In this document: positions 33,221-45,296 of the stretch, in pieces
How the letters are laid out: every line of letters begins with the position of its first letter
Position numbering within the stretch: the first letter of the stretch is position 1
Source: Enoplolaimus lenunculus
Taxonomy: Eukaryota > Nematoda > Enoplea > Enoplida > Thoracostomopsidae
Direction: 5' to 3'
DNA: 64,000 nt
NCBI GenBank assembly: GCA_030248215.1
Contig: JASANG010000919.1
Location: 1 to 64,000 of the forward strand
Position numbers and translations under genes: made by a program
The notes under the pieces: model-generated
The model's database searches: none
What the model was told of the DNA's origin: nothing
What the model saw: the letters and a program-made list of their open reading frames with translations, nothing else

Positions 33221-36040
33221 TTCTTAGCAAACACAAAATAGCGGGATCGCCGCTGCACTAAGCTTCATGTTCAGTTATATACGCTTCTGAAAATAAACTT
33301 AGTTTGTATGCAACAAACCAGGTTGCTGTTAGTTACACACTGAGCCTAATAAATGCCACGGTTACCTACTTATCTGCGGTTCGGTTCAGACTTTACGGCA
33401 ACGTTAAGCTTGAATCAGTGCAGGAGGCCTGCAGGCATACATACATATGGTGTATATCAGTTAAGTAGACGTTCGCTAGTTGGCCTCAAACTCGTTTTTT
33501 AGCTAATTTGTGACAGCATCCTGTCACGGTTTCCAGCAGACTGTTAACAAACTCTGTCAACTAATTCTTGCAGTTTGATTTTCTCATGTCAGTAAAAAGA
33601 TGAGTCAACCCAGATTCATTTGAATAAAAACACATAAAGTCAACACTTAATACACAGCATAGCAATCCAAAACAAATTGAATCCAGCGCAGACCGCAATG
33701 CAAAATTTCTTTCTTATCACCGCTTAGGTGGTTTTTTACATAATGCTAAAACTTTCCCCCGTTGTCGGTTATTATACACACAAGCGGAGACTGAGGATAT
33801 TATTAAAACAATGAAAGAAGCAAGGGCAAACTAACGCGTCAACTTGAATAGCTATGTACTGTGGACATCTTTGTTAGGCTTTAAACGCGGAACTTTAGCC
33901 ATTATTCAAAGGCAATTTTCAAGGTTAAGTTATAGTTCCGCGAAAATGAGAAACAGAGGGTGAGTTTACCAACAGTACGATAACATTTACCCGCACCTTG
34001 CCGCATCACTAATTTTGGAAACGAAATGTACTCTTAGCAGTTCCTTTATCCAACAGAAAGTAATGTCATGCAAATGTTTCATGCGAAAACTTTTAAGCTC
34101 AAAAACAGCGTAGTTCCTAAGTCGACTCTCATACAATTATGCTTTTCTCAAATTTTGTTAGGAAAAATATCAAAATTAGTTAACTTTAATAGTATGTTTC
34201 TCGCGACTTCCAAAGGGGCAGCATTTCTCATTTTTCTATGCTTTTGTTCGGTTTCCAGTATTGCATCAATAATAGGGTGCAACCGGCGGAGAAAAATGCC
34301 GGAGCCGGAGATCAACGAAACTTGCCGGAGCCGGCGCCGGAGGTGAGGCGAAATTAGGTAGTAAAAATGATGGTTAATTAGTTAATTTTAGCCAATATCT
34401 GCAATATTTTGCTAAGTTGTTTCGTTTTATGCTATTTCGTGCGAAATTTTGGAAAATCTTTCAAAAAATTGTGACAAGTAAAACGATAAGCGTTGCCGTG
34501 GCCAGAAAGTGCCGGAGCCGGGGCGGAAATAGTGGACAATTTATGACAATTTTTTTGCTGTTTCACTCTTATTCTATTGATGTATATAAAAATTAATTCA
34601 AACCGTGATTTATCAGCCCTATGATTTCAAAAACAGCATCGTATGTTACGTGTAGCGATTTACGTCGCTTTCTATACGTCTGAATATGTAGTTTTCGAGC
34701 GTTTTAGCAATAATCTTAGCCCGGTCACGGTCCCGGCCACGCACCGGCCCCGGTAAAAGAATTCTTGTGGCGGGACAGCTCTACGAAAAACCTATATATT
34801 TCAGTTGTGAGTTGAGAACACACTGTACTAAAAAACGGGTACAAGAAGTTAAAGGCAACAGCATTAAGGAATTTTACAAGTTTAGAACGTTTTGTTTTAT
34901 CGCTAAAATGATGAGTAGTAGTCAACGTAAATTGCAAATTCTTGTCACACCTACTTTATCCAAAGGTAATGATAGAAAACTTCTGGTCTGCCCATGATTT
35001 GCCCATATCCAATGATAAAATTCATTGTGCCAATTTTTTAATTCATATGCAGATGTGTTTCCTAAAGCATAGTATTCATGCTAAAATATACCGGAACAAA
35101 GCCCAAAATACGTCAGGGTACAACCGTAGGTGTTTTTAAGAAATATTGTCTTAAATTTAAGGCAATTTTGTCTTAACTAGATATTTTTATATATTATATA
35201 TATTGGGCTGCGTATTTGTAAACAGGAGTGAATATCTTTGTACTCTTGGTCTTGGTATATTGCTGTCCCGGGACAATGCGATGGCCTTTATCGTAAGATT
35301 GGCTTCATTCGGGATTCGCTGTAACCTGTTACCCAGTTTTTCGTTGGTTGAGTTCCACTACACATTGTTTTTAGTTTTTTATGTTTGCTCTGTTTGACTC
35401 TTTCTCAAAGTTGTTCTAGGTTCAGTTCGGTGAAATATACTTCTGAGGTATTCGTTCGTTCGTTAAGCTTTTTTCGCGTTTTTTGTTGGTTCAGCTCGTT
35501 AAAAACGGTAAAACGTTTTTTGAGTTTTTCTTTCGTTTGGGTCAAATAAATGTTGTTTCGCAGTATTACATGGCTCGGTGGGTAAACCTTTTTCAGACTT
35601 TTTCGATATTTCGGTTCGTGCAAATATTTTTAAGTTTTTATTGGCTGGGTTGGGTAAAAGTAGTTTCAAGCTTTTCCGTTTGATAGAACTTTTTCCGAGC
35701 TTTCCAGTCTGAAACGCTTGCGACGGTGGTGTATTTGGGATAGTGTGTTTACTACATAGCTAGGTATGATGTGATTTGTTCACTTTTAGTTGCGGATAAA
35801 GAAAAATTTGTTTTAAACGTATGATGTTTATTTGCAAAGAATTGAAATTTATTACCAAATTTTTGTACGTTGCTTACAATCTATTTACCAGTAAAAAGAG
35901 CACTAGTAATTTGAAATTGAATTTAAGAAATGTCTAGTTTCTGGTCGATTCTGGAACAGTTTTAACGCAATTTTACACATTTCTACGGCTCGTATGCGTT
36001 TATAAGACACTACCTATCCGTTTTATTAGCAGTTAAGTAC
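33221..36040. other. Upstream flank of eIF4G, no gene recognised
   Basis: The eIF4G promoter and 5' UTR should lie in the first few hundred bases, but no TATA box or other clear core element stands out. The rest holds GCCGGAGCCGG element remnants (34274-34740) and a T-rich tract at about 35400-35710 with loosely repeated GTTCGGTTCGG and TAAAAACGTTTTT words. Confidence 0.5.
34274..34740. mobile_element. Family B-related element, GCCGGAGCCGG subfamily
   Basis: Starts AGGGTGCAACCGGCGGAG with repeated GCCGGAGCCGG and recurs in part near 34510 and 34710. It is the same subfamily as the elements at 53577 and 54900. Confidence 0.5.
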
Positions 36041-36044
36041 AAGT

Positions 36045-37640
36045 GGAATGGAATGGAATGGAAAGAAGATGAAGGACTCAGTTAAGCGTCATCTGACACT
36101 TCACCAACTTTCTTTATTAACAAGAAATATAGAACACAAAACAAGGCAATACAATAATGAAAGAGAAATACACCTAACAGAATGTTGAGACTCTTCAACC
36201 TCAGGTTAGCGGGGTAGAGACCCATAACTTAACAATTGCTACAAATTTCTGTCAAATTTTAGAAATGTTAAAAAATCGCAAAAAGCTAACAATGACTTAA
36301 CTCGTTTCACGGAAGATGCCAATTGCACAGGATAATCGTTCACAATCGTGGGTAGACTATTCCATTTAGGAAGACTCGATTAACGAAAACGAATTTCCGG
36401 CAATCTTTATTGCATGACGTTCTGAATAAACGTAAAGAAAGTCCTCTAGTTTGTTGTATAAGTTGGGTAAATAGCAAATAAAATCATCAAACCGCATATC
36501 AATCGCTATGAACTATTTTACAACAAAGAACTAAATCAGCGTGAAGTCTTCTCAGCTCCAATGGCTCTAACTTGAGAACATTGAGACGCTGTATACAATT
36601 CAGTTTACTAGATGATGATGATACTACCAAACGAGTAAAATACCTCTGAACACACTCAATTTTATCTATTTCTCCTAAGTAACAAGGAGACCAGATAGGC
36701 GAACTATATTCCAATAATATAGGCAGTACATAGCAACTGTAAGCAACAAGCAAAGCATCAATGTCACGAGTCAAAAAACAACGAAAAACTTGTTAATAAG
36801 ACGGTAGGACCTAATACAAATATTTCTAATATGTACGTGTGGTTTCAATTTATAAGAAATGTGAATTCATAGATCTTTCACAACTTGCACCGGTCGCGCT
36901 TCAGGACCAACTAAATACGCACGTCATTAATCTGACCAAATCTTATATATTGCGTCTTTTCAGTGGCTACTGACAGTTGCCACAATGATGCCCAATGTTC
37001 GACACTGACTAACGTGTTCTGCAAAACAACCGGGTCATCCGAACAAGTAACGGTTTTGTAAACCTAGTTTAATCGATACAGAGTTGTCCAAACAAGTGTC
37101 TAAATTATTGATAAATATAGCAAATAGTTGCGGACTCAACACGGAACCTTACGCCAGAAATATCATGTTTATACGAAGAATATACATTATCTATCTTCTC
37201 TCTTTGCATTCTTCCTGACAAGAACTCTTTAATCCATCTGTGAAACCGTCCTCGACTCCCGATATTATCGAGCTTGATTATAGAAGCTTTCTATGATTGA
37301 CAGTGTCGAAGGCTTTAGCAAAGTCAATATAGAGAACGTCAACTACAGACCCCGAGTCCATTGCTGAAGATCAGTCATTTAACATTTCAGGGAGTTGAGT
37401 ACAACAGGATCTACCAGGTACAAAACCATGTTGAATCTTAGATAAAAGAGAATTGGTATGTAGAAACTCAAGCCTACATACACAACTAGTGAGTGAAATG
37501 GGCCTGTAGTTTTGAGGAAGCGACGCAACACGTTTTGAACAGAGGTTTCATATCAGACGTCTTCCAACCAGTCAGTACTTCAGACCTATCGAAACAAAAC
37601 TGAAAGAAAATAGTGAGCGGAACAGCCAAAACGTCAGCCA
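36045..37640 (-). mobile_element. Decayed CR1/L2-like LINE, reverse transcriptase part
   Basis: On the minus strand, from about 37640 downwards, pieces of a non-LTR reverse transcriptase can be read: PISLTS, IQHGFVPGRSCCTQLPE, then VDVLYIDFAKAFDTVNH, which holds the catalytic-domain motif around FAKAFD. The last piece, 36774-36499, reads YVLPILLEYSSPIWSPC then VQRYFTR, the typical C-terminus. Frames change several times and stops interrupt it, so it is dead. The 3' end carries AATAAA and a short (ATTCC)n tail at 36043-36062, as CR1-like elements often do. The endonuclease and ORF1 parts are absent. Confidence 0.88.
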
Positions 37641-38147
37641 TTTTATGTTGCAAAAAAGCAAACAAAACCGTTTGTCCCTTTTACAACAAATTAAAGATTT
37701 TCCCCGTTTTTGTGATTATAACTTTTGAACGAAGGCCATGCAGTTGAAAAGTATTAAAACAGCGAAACGTCCCGGGAAAATGCAATGAACGTAAACGTAA
37801 TATCTAAGCCAATTTGGTCACACACAGCATACGGGACAGCTAATCGAAATATGTCCTGACATTTATTACAACAATAACACGCACAATACGAAAATGGCAA
37901 ATACGTAATTCCCACGCCTAAAAATTGTTACCACGACCACTGAAAATACGCCGATTCCGAATTGTTACTTTTTAATACTCCGTCAAGGCGAGGAACTATA
38001 GTTTTAATCCGTCCGAAAATAATGCTATCCAAAATATGTAAACTACAGTTAAGTACGCACTAAATACTAGCTAAGCTATCTCTAGAAATCACAAATATGG
38101 CATATCGACGCAATTGGAGTGGAAATGGAGGTGTGATATGGAATGAG

Positions 38148-38550
38148 CAGAGGCGGATCCATGGGGGGCCACCTTTTGTCGAGCGAGATGCTGTTGGGGG
38201 GCCACCCCGCCGTGGCCCCCCAACAGCATCTCGCTCGACAAAAATTATATAGTGTCAATTGCCTGTTTTATACACAATAGTATAAGCACGCTTTAAAGAT
38301 TCGAACTCACCTTTATTTGTCCCTGGAGTCTTTTATGCGCCACAATTAGGGATAATAGACATTTATGGACTCTAACAAGGGTTTAAGGACTCTATCCGCT
38401 TTACGGACTCTTATTAGGGATACGGATTCCTATTAATTGGGACTCAAAATGGGGACCCCCTCTTATTTGGGTCACTGCAATATGGGTGAAAAATAAGTTT
38501 ATTACCTGTGAAATTTTGCCCCCCATTTTGAGATCCTGGATCCGCCACTG
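38148..38550. mobile_element. hAT-type MITE with perfect 8-bp target duplication
   Basis: Ends are CAGAGGCGGATCCATGG and the inverted GATCCTGGATCCGCCACTG, the widespread CAGNGGCGGATCCA hAT terminus. GGAATGAG lies directly before (38140-38147) and after (38551-38558) the 403-base element, matching the 8-bp duplications made by hAT transposases. It carries an inverted family D segment and has no transposase frame. Confidence 0.92.
38174..38243. repeat. Perfect hairpin, 32-bp arms and 6-base loop
   Basis: Arms TTTTGTCGAGCGAGATGCTG... (38174-38205) and its exact reverse complement (38212-38243) flank CCCGCC. It lies at the left end of the hAT-type MITE. A relic of the same end occurs at about 57088-57150. 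Confidence 0.95.
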
Positions 38551-39266
38551 GGAATGAGCACCTGAAAATTAGTAGGAAACGAGAAAGGGGCGCCTGAAAA
38601 CATAAAAATAAGCACGTATAACATCACAAGAAATATGACATGTACGAATTGGCGCAAAAGGGAAAGAATTGGCAGAAATAGGATAGCGCATTGATGAGCG
38701 CATGAAATTTAGTAGGAAAATAAGGTTTTAGAATTGAAAACATAACCTGAAATCATTGAAACACGTTAGTGTTTACAATATATGTTTCAAGCATCGAGAA
38801 TGCACGCTTTTTGAAAGTTTTGCAGAATGTTCACTGCAGGAAAGCAGAGCTGGAATGAGGTAACTTACGTATAGAATATCCTAATTAGCCGCTTCGACAC
38901 CATACACAAATTGGACAGCTAAACGTCTCATTTAAGTTGTTACTAAAAGTTTGATTTTTATAATTTTTCGGAAAAATTGTATTACAAATATGTGTTTACC
39001 ATAGCTAGTCGATGTTACTGTGTGATGCTAATGACACCGTGCAATAGATTACGTGTCCCTGCGATAGTTGTTCTACTGAAATTGCTAACTAAGACAGTAA
39101 TATTTTGTAATAACCTCCCATGCATTATAGCTTAGAACAGGCTGCTTTTTAGTGGATTGCAATGGAGCAAGTGTCCGCTTTAGACTTATATTTTGTTTAG
39201 GCTTAGGCGTACGCTTAGGAGTAGACTTAGCATAAAACCTCACTGTATCCCATGTAAAAGAATGAA

Positions 39267-40195
39267 ACTAGGTAAAAGTGCCCATAGAAGGGACAGATTG
39301 TGATATGTTTCGCTTGAAGCATGTAAAAGAGTTTAAACAAGGGTTAGTTACACCATAGATCAGTAGGTAATGCTTATAATATTAGCTCCATAACTTCTAT
39401 GAAAATAGTTGTCATCTATATCTTTGACGGCTGTCTTTCAGTGTTAACACGCTTGCGGTCAGTGAAACAAGAAACATGGGCCCAACGAACTTTCATCTGT
39501 TAAGTTATAAATCGACACTATGGGTTTTCAAGGCGTTCTAAAGTACAACTCTCAACATGCCTTTCGTATAACAGTCAGTTGCTTTTTAAAAGTTATCTCA
39601 ATTGAGCGCCAGCAGAACATGTTCTTTGAAATATTTAGCAACGTTTGAATGGTATTTTCTAGATGAACAGCTTAAATATGTCACGGCACAGAACACAATT
39701 TGGAAAAGTTTCTCGACTTCACATCATCAAATTGTCATGGTAAAGATAGCTAAAATAGTCGAGCACGTATGCGTGACATTTTTTATTCGATAATCAATAG
39801 ACGCAATTGTAATCTTGCAATATTGAAACATTTACTAATCAAGTTTTAGAAACATAAATATTCTAAAACTCAAAAAATATCCTCTTCCAATGAAGAATGC
39901 TAGATTAGATCACTTATAAACTGAACATTGTAAAACCCAACAAACCCTAAAATTAAGCTGATAGTTGATGTCCGCTGGGCACATATGTTTCTTGTTTCAC
40001 TGACCGCGAGCGTGGTAACACTGAAACACAGCCGTCAAAGATATAGATGACAACTATTTTCATAGAAGTTATGTAGCTAATATTATAAGCATTACCTACT
40101 GATCTATGGTCTAACTAACCCTTGTTTAAACTCTTTTACATGCTTCAAGCGAAACATATCACAATCTGTCCCTTTTAGGGGCACTTTTACCTAGT
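39267..40195. mobile_element. Foldback element with about 218-bp inverted ends, upstream of BUD31
   Basis: The left arm begins ACTAGGTAAAAGTGCCC (39267 to about 39485) and the right arm is its inverse, ending GGGCACTTTTACCTAGT (about 39978 to 40195). The roughly 490-base centre has no recognised gene. It ends 411 bases before the BUD31 start codon. Confidence 0.88.
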
Positions 40196-40606
40196 CTATG
40201 TAATAATGCACGCAAATGACAAAAGTGAATTTAACCGGAAATGAGATATTTATAAAAATTTGGCTGAGAATAATAAAGCACAATGTGTGACAAATGAGCA
40301 AGTGATATGGCAAGCCTAAAATGATACCTGTTATATATAAATCACGATACTGCCACGGAGACTGAAACGGGTTTGAGATTGCATGCCAAAGAAACGACAT
40401 AGCTAGGAGCTCAAGGGGCGCTGAGGATGGGCATAAGTGTGAAACAGAGTGCACATTGGGGACCCGCCCGACAGTTAATTCAGAAACTTTGACGGACATA
40501 TGATGCTACCATTTGTTTTGATGAATATAGGTATCGATTGCTATTTTCAGATAGTCACCACGATATTTGTTAACTCTTATTTTGCAGTATATATTATTTC
40601 TTCAAA

Positions 40607-40700
40607 ATGCCGAAGGTTCGTCGTAATAAGAAGCGAACCCCTGATGGTTGGGAGCTTATAGAACCGACCTTAGAAGAATTTGAACAAAAAATGAGAGAGG
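40607..40700 (+). CDS. BUD31: BUD31 exon 1
   Basis: It runs from ATG to GAGG|GTTAGT and encodes residues 1 to 31 plus one base of Ala32. The stretch [17 protein letters not shown] is diagnostic for the family. Confidence 0.96.
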
Positions 40701-43700
40701 GTTAGTTAAAAATAATATCTGAAACTAGCTTTGAGTGTGCCACGAAGTAATCGGCACCCGTAGCATTTGTTGTGCAATGTATTGTTTTTTGCATAAATTA
40801 ATGTCTATTTGTTTACATTGCACCTATTGCATACCTTGATACTTTCAAATCCCCGGCTGATATAAACTACCGGATCGCCGGATCTGAACGTCATATTCGT
40901 GTTGGTTTGTATCCGCTATTTTTTCTTTTGATACAAATGAAATTTAATAATAGCTCGGTGAATATTGGCATGCCTCATTTGCAGTTTTCTGAAAATAATA
41001 TAACTTCTACTTGTCAGTCTAGGTAGAAACCGGGACTTTGCCTTTTACTAAGCAGCTGGAAAAGCGGTTACGGATGGTTTAGAACTAGCAACCTGCATGT
41101 CAGGCAGACGCTGTTACCACTGCGCAACGAAGCCCGTCTGTCCAACTGCTTCTATCGTCGAATATAAGCCGACCGCATGCTGCTGGCAAGCATACTATAC
41201 AATGCGCGTTGCATATATTGCATATGCACTAGGAAAAGCATGTTTCACATGCCTACACTACATTTTGTAAGCTTTTCTAACTACATTTAAATTTGGTTTT
41301 GTCCCGTTCGATTATTTTAAATTTAGTTTTTTATTTAAGCTGAAACAGACCCGCACGAAGGAAAGCGCAAAGTCGAGACATTGTGGCCAATTTTTAGGAT
41401 ACATCATCAGCGGTCGAGATATTTGTACGACTTGTTCTATAAGCGCAAGGCGATCTCAAGAGGTATGTACATTGTTGTATTTTTTGTTTGACTTGTCTGT
41501 AATGTGCAAATCGAGAACAAAACTAAGAAGACTGGGTCTGATTTTGGAATACGTGGCCTTGCAAATAAATGTTTTGTATTTTAATTGTCCTTTTTGTGAT
41601 TTGTTGTACGTTAATAGTGATAAAACTTGTGCTTTGGTATATGCACCTGTGCTAAATAACCACTATATATGGTTGGTTTGTTATCTTGTGCTAGTTTATT
41701 TCAGAATTGTACGACTATTGCATCAAAGAGAAACTGGCAGATTCCGCGTTAATTGCTAAATGGAAAAAGCAAGGATACGAAAACCTGTGCTGTTTAAGAT
41801 GCATTCAAGTTCGCGACACAAATTTTGGAACTAATTGTATTTGTCGTGTGCCAAAAAGTAAACTGGAAGAGGTATGGTCAAAAACAAAGTTTAATACCTA
41901 TTTAATATTTTTAAATATTATATTTCAAGTAGGGATGTGTCGATTAATCGGTATCCACATCGGCATTGGTATCGGTAATAATCGGCACTTTTCGTGAGTA
42001 TCGGTATCGGCACTGCAAAAAATTGTCGAATCTTTGCCGATACTTTTTGCACATAACTGTAAGTTGTATAGTTGCAATTGTTAAAAATAAATACCCGGAC
42101 CCGTATACGGACTCGGATTTTTATAAAAGAAAGACCCGGACCCGGAATTTTTAAGAATGCAAACCCGGACCCGGATTTGGACAGCGATGTAAATTTTCGC
42201 TAGGAACACGGAAACATAGGACAGTGACATATTTTCATCGAGAAAATGGGAGCACTGTTCGACATGAATACATCCTCCTATTTCATATAAGATTTATTTT
42301 ACATGTCATGTTTCTGCATCCCGACCATTTCAACCATTCCTGATTAAGCATTCGTAATCGTAACCCATGTATATCTGCGTAGGTTATTTATTACTCAAAG
42401 GTGAAGTTTGTTGACCAACTTTTTTCTGCAGTTTGCTTTTACATATGTCATGCGATATGTAGTTATCTTAAAAATATGCTGGGAGTGTTTTGTTTCTAAT
42501 GTATTTCACACAGTTAGCGTTGGTTGTCAACTAATCTATTTTATTTATGTACGACACAGTTACGATGCAGGATGTAGGTGCGGGATGCTAAAATGACTAA
42601 GCTAATTTTATTCTGGGTATTTTATCGGACTCGAAATTTTTCGGCAAAAATACTCGGAATAACCGGAATACCCGCACCTGAACGCGGATACAACTGTAGT
42701 CAGTTGGAATGCTATCAGTTTCACTTCTTGGGGTACATCAGTGTGCCTGATCAGGAAAACTGTTATCGTTTTTGCGTTTGTGTTGAAACTTAATGTTTAT
42801 GGTGGTTATTGCTTAAGTCTTCGAAAAATGATGTAGTATCCAATCTATTTTTAAGCATGAAGTACTAAAATTTGAATAAACATTGTTCCGCCATCGGCAC
42901 ATTTTCAAAATAAGAATCGGTATCCGGATCGGCCAAAATTTTGGTATCGGCATATCCCTAATTTCAGTTCTAAATTTAATACTGGCTACGACCCTTCCTC
43001 GCGAATTGCTATTCAAGTTTTTGGTATTATTAAAAGTCAATTGAGTTAAGTTTAAAAATCGGTTGAATTTAATATAGTTTCTGACAAATTTATTTAGTTA
43101 AAACCATGCATTAATTTTTACACAACTACAACATGTGTCCAATATTATGATTATAACTATGCGAGTCCTTGATTACGAACCCAAATCGTCATCAAGTATA
43201 TTTAACAAGACTGATAGAAATTCGTGTGATTTGCAAAAAGATTCTGCAATAACTAAATTAAATGTGATTTTTTAACATTTTTGATGTATATATCAAGTTT
43301 TTGTTGTTTGTATACTCAACTCATGTACTAAAGCGGAGGTGTTCCAAACGGCAGCGCGGTTTAATTTTAAATCGGTTTGGTAGGCGTACAATCATAATGC
43401 AGAGTTTAGCATTAAGACAACCCCCAGTTTGTTGCGGTTGTATATGGAAACTGAAGGGTTCATTTTGTTTTAAATATTTGACACTTTTACAGCTTCCAGC
43501 CATACAACACAAATGTAGGGAGACTTTTTTACTGAAAACCAATCAGATTGAATCAATTTTGTTCTTTTTTCTCAGAGGATGCTACCCCCAGACTCCCAGA
43601 ATTTTAAAAAATACCAAGCAGGATGGGCAGCTATCGCTTTCAAGCCCCACCACACTAAACATTTTATTAGTGAGGCAGCTAAAAAAGATAGTGACCCTTC

Positions 43701-43958
43701 CTTTCAGATAGCAGGAGGTATAGGAGGGCTGCTGCCCCCTTAGAGTGGCGAATTGGGTGTGCAAATTTACTCATTTTCCGAAACTATGGGGTGAACTGCA
43801 TAAGTGCCTAATTTTGTGATACAAATTTTGCTGATCAGTAAATTGTTTTAGTAGTTATGCTTGCTTAATTTCAGACTAATTGGTTGTATAACTATAATTA
43901 TTTTCAGGGTAGAATTGTAGAATGCGTTCATTGTGGCTGCCGCGGTTGCTCTGGTTGA
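40607..43958 (+). CDS. BUD31: BUD31 (G10 protein), complete in four exons
   Basis: BUD31 is a small nuclear zinc-binding protein of the spliceosome (SF3b/Prp19-associated). Exons are 40607-40700, 41340-41462, 41705-41871 and 43908-43958, joined in phases 1, 1 and 0, and give 144 residues, the same as human BUD31. The sequence is nearly collinear with human: [18 protein letters not shown] at the start, [17 protein letters not shown] in exons 2-3, [17 protein letters not shown] in exon 3 and [12 protein letters not shown] before the stop. The cysteine clusters that bind zinc are all present. An AATAAA lies 44 bases after the stop. The region from 39267 to 40195 upstream is a foldback element, so the promoter must be compact or lie within 400 bases. 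A possible 5' UTR acceptor (ATTTTGCAG) lies 20 bases before the ATG. Confidence 0.97.
41015..41200 (-). mobile_element. tRNA-derived SINE, copy H2, in BUD31 intron 1
   Basis: The reverse strand carries TTGCGCAGTGGTAACAGCG (A box) and GGTTGCTAGTTCTAAACC (B box) about 35 bases later. The non-tRNA part shares CTTCTATCGTCGAATAT and GCATGCTGCTGGCAAGC with H4. Confidence 0.75.
41340..41462 (+). CDS. BUD31: BUD31 exon 2
   Basis: The acceptor TTATTTAAG precedes [17 protein letters not shown]. The donor AAGAG|GTATGT splits Glu73. It contains [16 protein letters not shown] of the conserved core. Confidence 0.96.
41705..41871 (+). CDS. BUD31: BUD31 exon 3 (zinc-binding core)
   Basis: The acceptor TTATTTCAG precedes [17 protein letters not shown]. 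It carries [15 protein letters not shown] and [16 protein letters not shown]. Donor GAAGAG|GTATGG in phase 0. Confidence 0.96.
41931..42959 (+). mobile_element. MITE family A copy split by another insertion, in BUD31 intron 3
   Basis: The left part (41931 to about 42061) begins AGGGATGTGTCGATTAATCG. The right part (about 42695 to 42959) resumes at GTCAGTTGGAATGCTATCAG and ends GGTATCGGCATATCCCT. Removing the inserted block restores the family's usual ACATAAC-GTCAGTTTGAATG junction. Confidence 0.82.
42062..42694. mobile_element. Insertion inside MITE A, with CCCGGACCCG-repeat ends
   Basis: About 630 bases with ends GTTGTAT and ATACAAC and subterminal repeats (ACCCGGACCCG) in the left 120 bases, echoed as CGGAATAACCGGAATACCCG at the right. 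AACTGTA occurs on both sides and may be the target duplication. No transposase frame was seen. Confidence 0.6.
43908..43958 (+). CDS. BUD31: BUD31 exon 4 (stop)
   Basis: After TATTTTCAG it encodes [16 protein letters not shown] and TGA, the family's invariant C-terminus. Confidence 0.96.
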   Translation, partial: GRIVECVHCGCRGCSG

Positions 43959-44001
43959 GAAATTGAGTAATATTTTGATCCGAAGTCACCAGTGATGTAG
44001 A

Positions 44002-44007
44002 AATAAA
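44002..44007 (+). promoter_or_regulatory. Probable BUD31 polyadenylation signal
   Basis: A canonical AATAAA 44 bases after the BUD31 stop codon, followed by a TG-rich stretch. Position and hexamer fit a polyadenylation signal. Confidence 0.7.
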
Positions 44008-44059
44008 GACTGTTTGCTGCAGAGGTGCTGCATTTGTCGAGAGTGGCGCTCAGGGTACA

Positions 44060-45290
44060 ACTAGAGATCTGCCTCAAGCTCCGGTAAAATACGACCTCCA
44101 GCTATGGCAGAATCTCTGTTGGAGGTTCAGGTAATTTCTTCACTGAAATTTTTCATAGATATAAAAAATTACATTGCTCGGCGTGTATCGCTGTAATAGT
44201 TTGTAGCATTGTTGGGATCACTAAAAAATCTATACCTAATTCTAATTCACCTTCGGCGCCACCAAATTTTGTTGCCCTCTTGCTCTGGTGTTTCCCACAT
44301 CCTATTGCACCCTAATGATCGTAGTGGGTATGTAGAAATTCAAATCAAATTTGATATTTAAATTGTGTGCGTAGCCACAATTTCGAAAAGGAGTCCCGTT
44401 TGACGAATATTGAAAAGGAGCTTTCTTTCGTTACTCATATTGAAATAAAAATCCCAGGAACAAATTACCAAACAGGGGTTGCTGTAATCCCTAGCTATGG
44501 TCTTGTTTTGATTATACAGAAATGTTTTGTTGGTGCAACAGGTTGGCTGATAACGATAACTTGACGACATAAATAGGTTGCGTTTTCGTTTTGTGGTATG
44601 TGTATCGTTGATTTGAATTAAATGTAAATATGTTTGTCCCGATTTGAATGGGTGCTAGTTTGAAATACGCAGTTCGATGATTTGTTATTGCATTTCGTAA
44701 AGGGTTATAAATAGTATTTTATTGACTCAAAATTTCTTAATGGTATTGCGCTCGGAAATGATGCAGGCCTCATCAGCTCACCAGGTTCTACTCCGTATTC
44801 ATAAACATAGTGATAAATCTGCAGTAGTGTCATTGTAGTGAAAAATTTTCATCCAAGCGTAGTTCAGTAATCAGAGTAGCGAATCAGTAACCGTGCGCTG
44901 GTAACTATAGCTTGTACTATACACAGGAAAATGGTCAAAAAGCTTCTGCATGGTACCGCATTAATAACTACTTGTACTATAGTATCTCTTAAATTTCTGA
45001 TGAATAAAACCTTTGACTTAGAAATTCAGAGCAGTAGGAAGTTGAACAAATAGCACGGTTTTTGCTGTTTTGGTCAACTCAAATTGTGGATTTTGATTTT
45101 AATTTTCGGCATGATTATCCTATATTTTTGTTCAGATATTTATACTAGTATGTGATATCCATAAAGATGCAACCAGCGCTAAAAGGGGTTTGAGTCGGAA
45201 GTCAACAACTTTGCCGGAATCGGAAATGAGGCTGCTAATTTTAGGCAAAAGTCTATAATGTTTTATTATAGATAGTAAACTGAAAATTTT
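44060..45290. other. Intergenic, no gene recognised
   Basis: Holds a faint family B-like patch (CTCCGGTAAAATACGACC at about 44080) and otherwise unstructured AT-rich DNA up to the first tRNA-core element. Confidence 0.5.
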
Positions 45291-45296
45291 TCGCTT

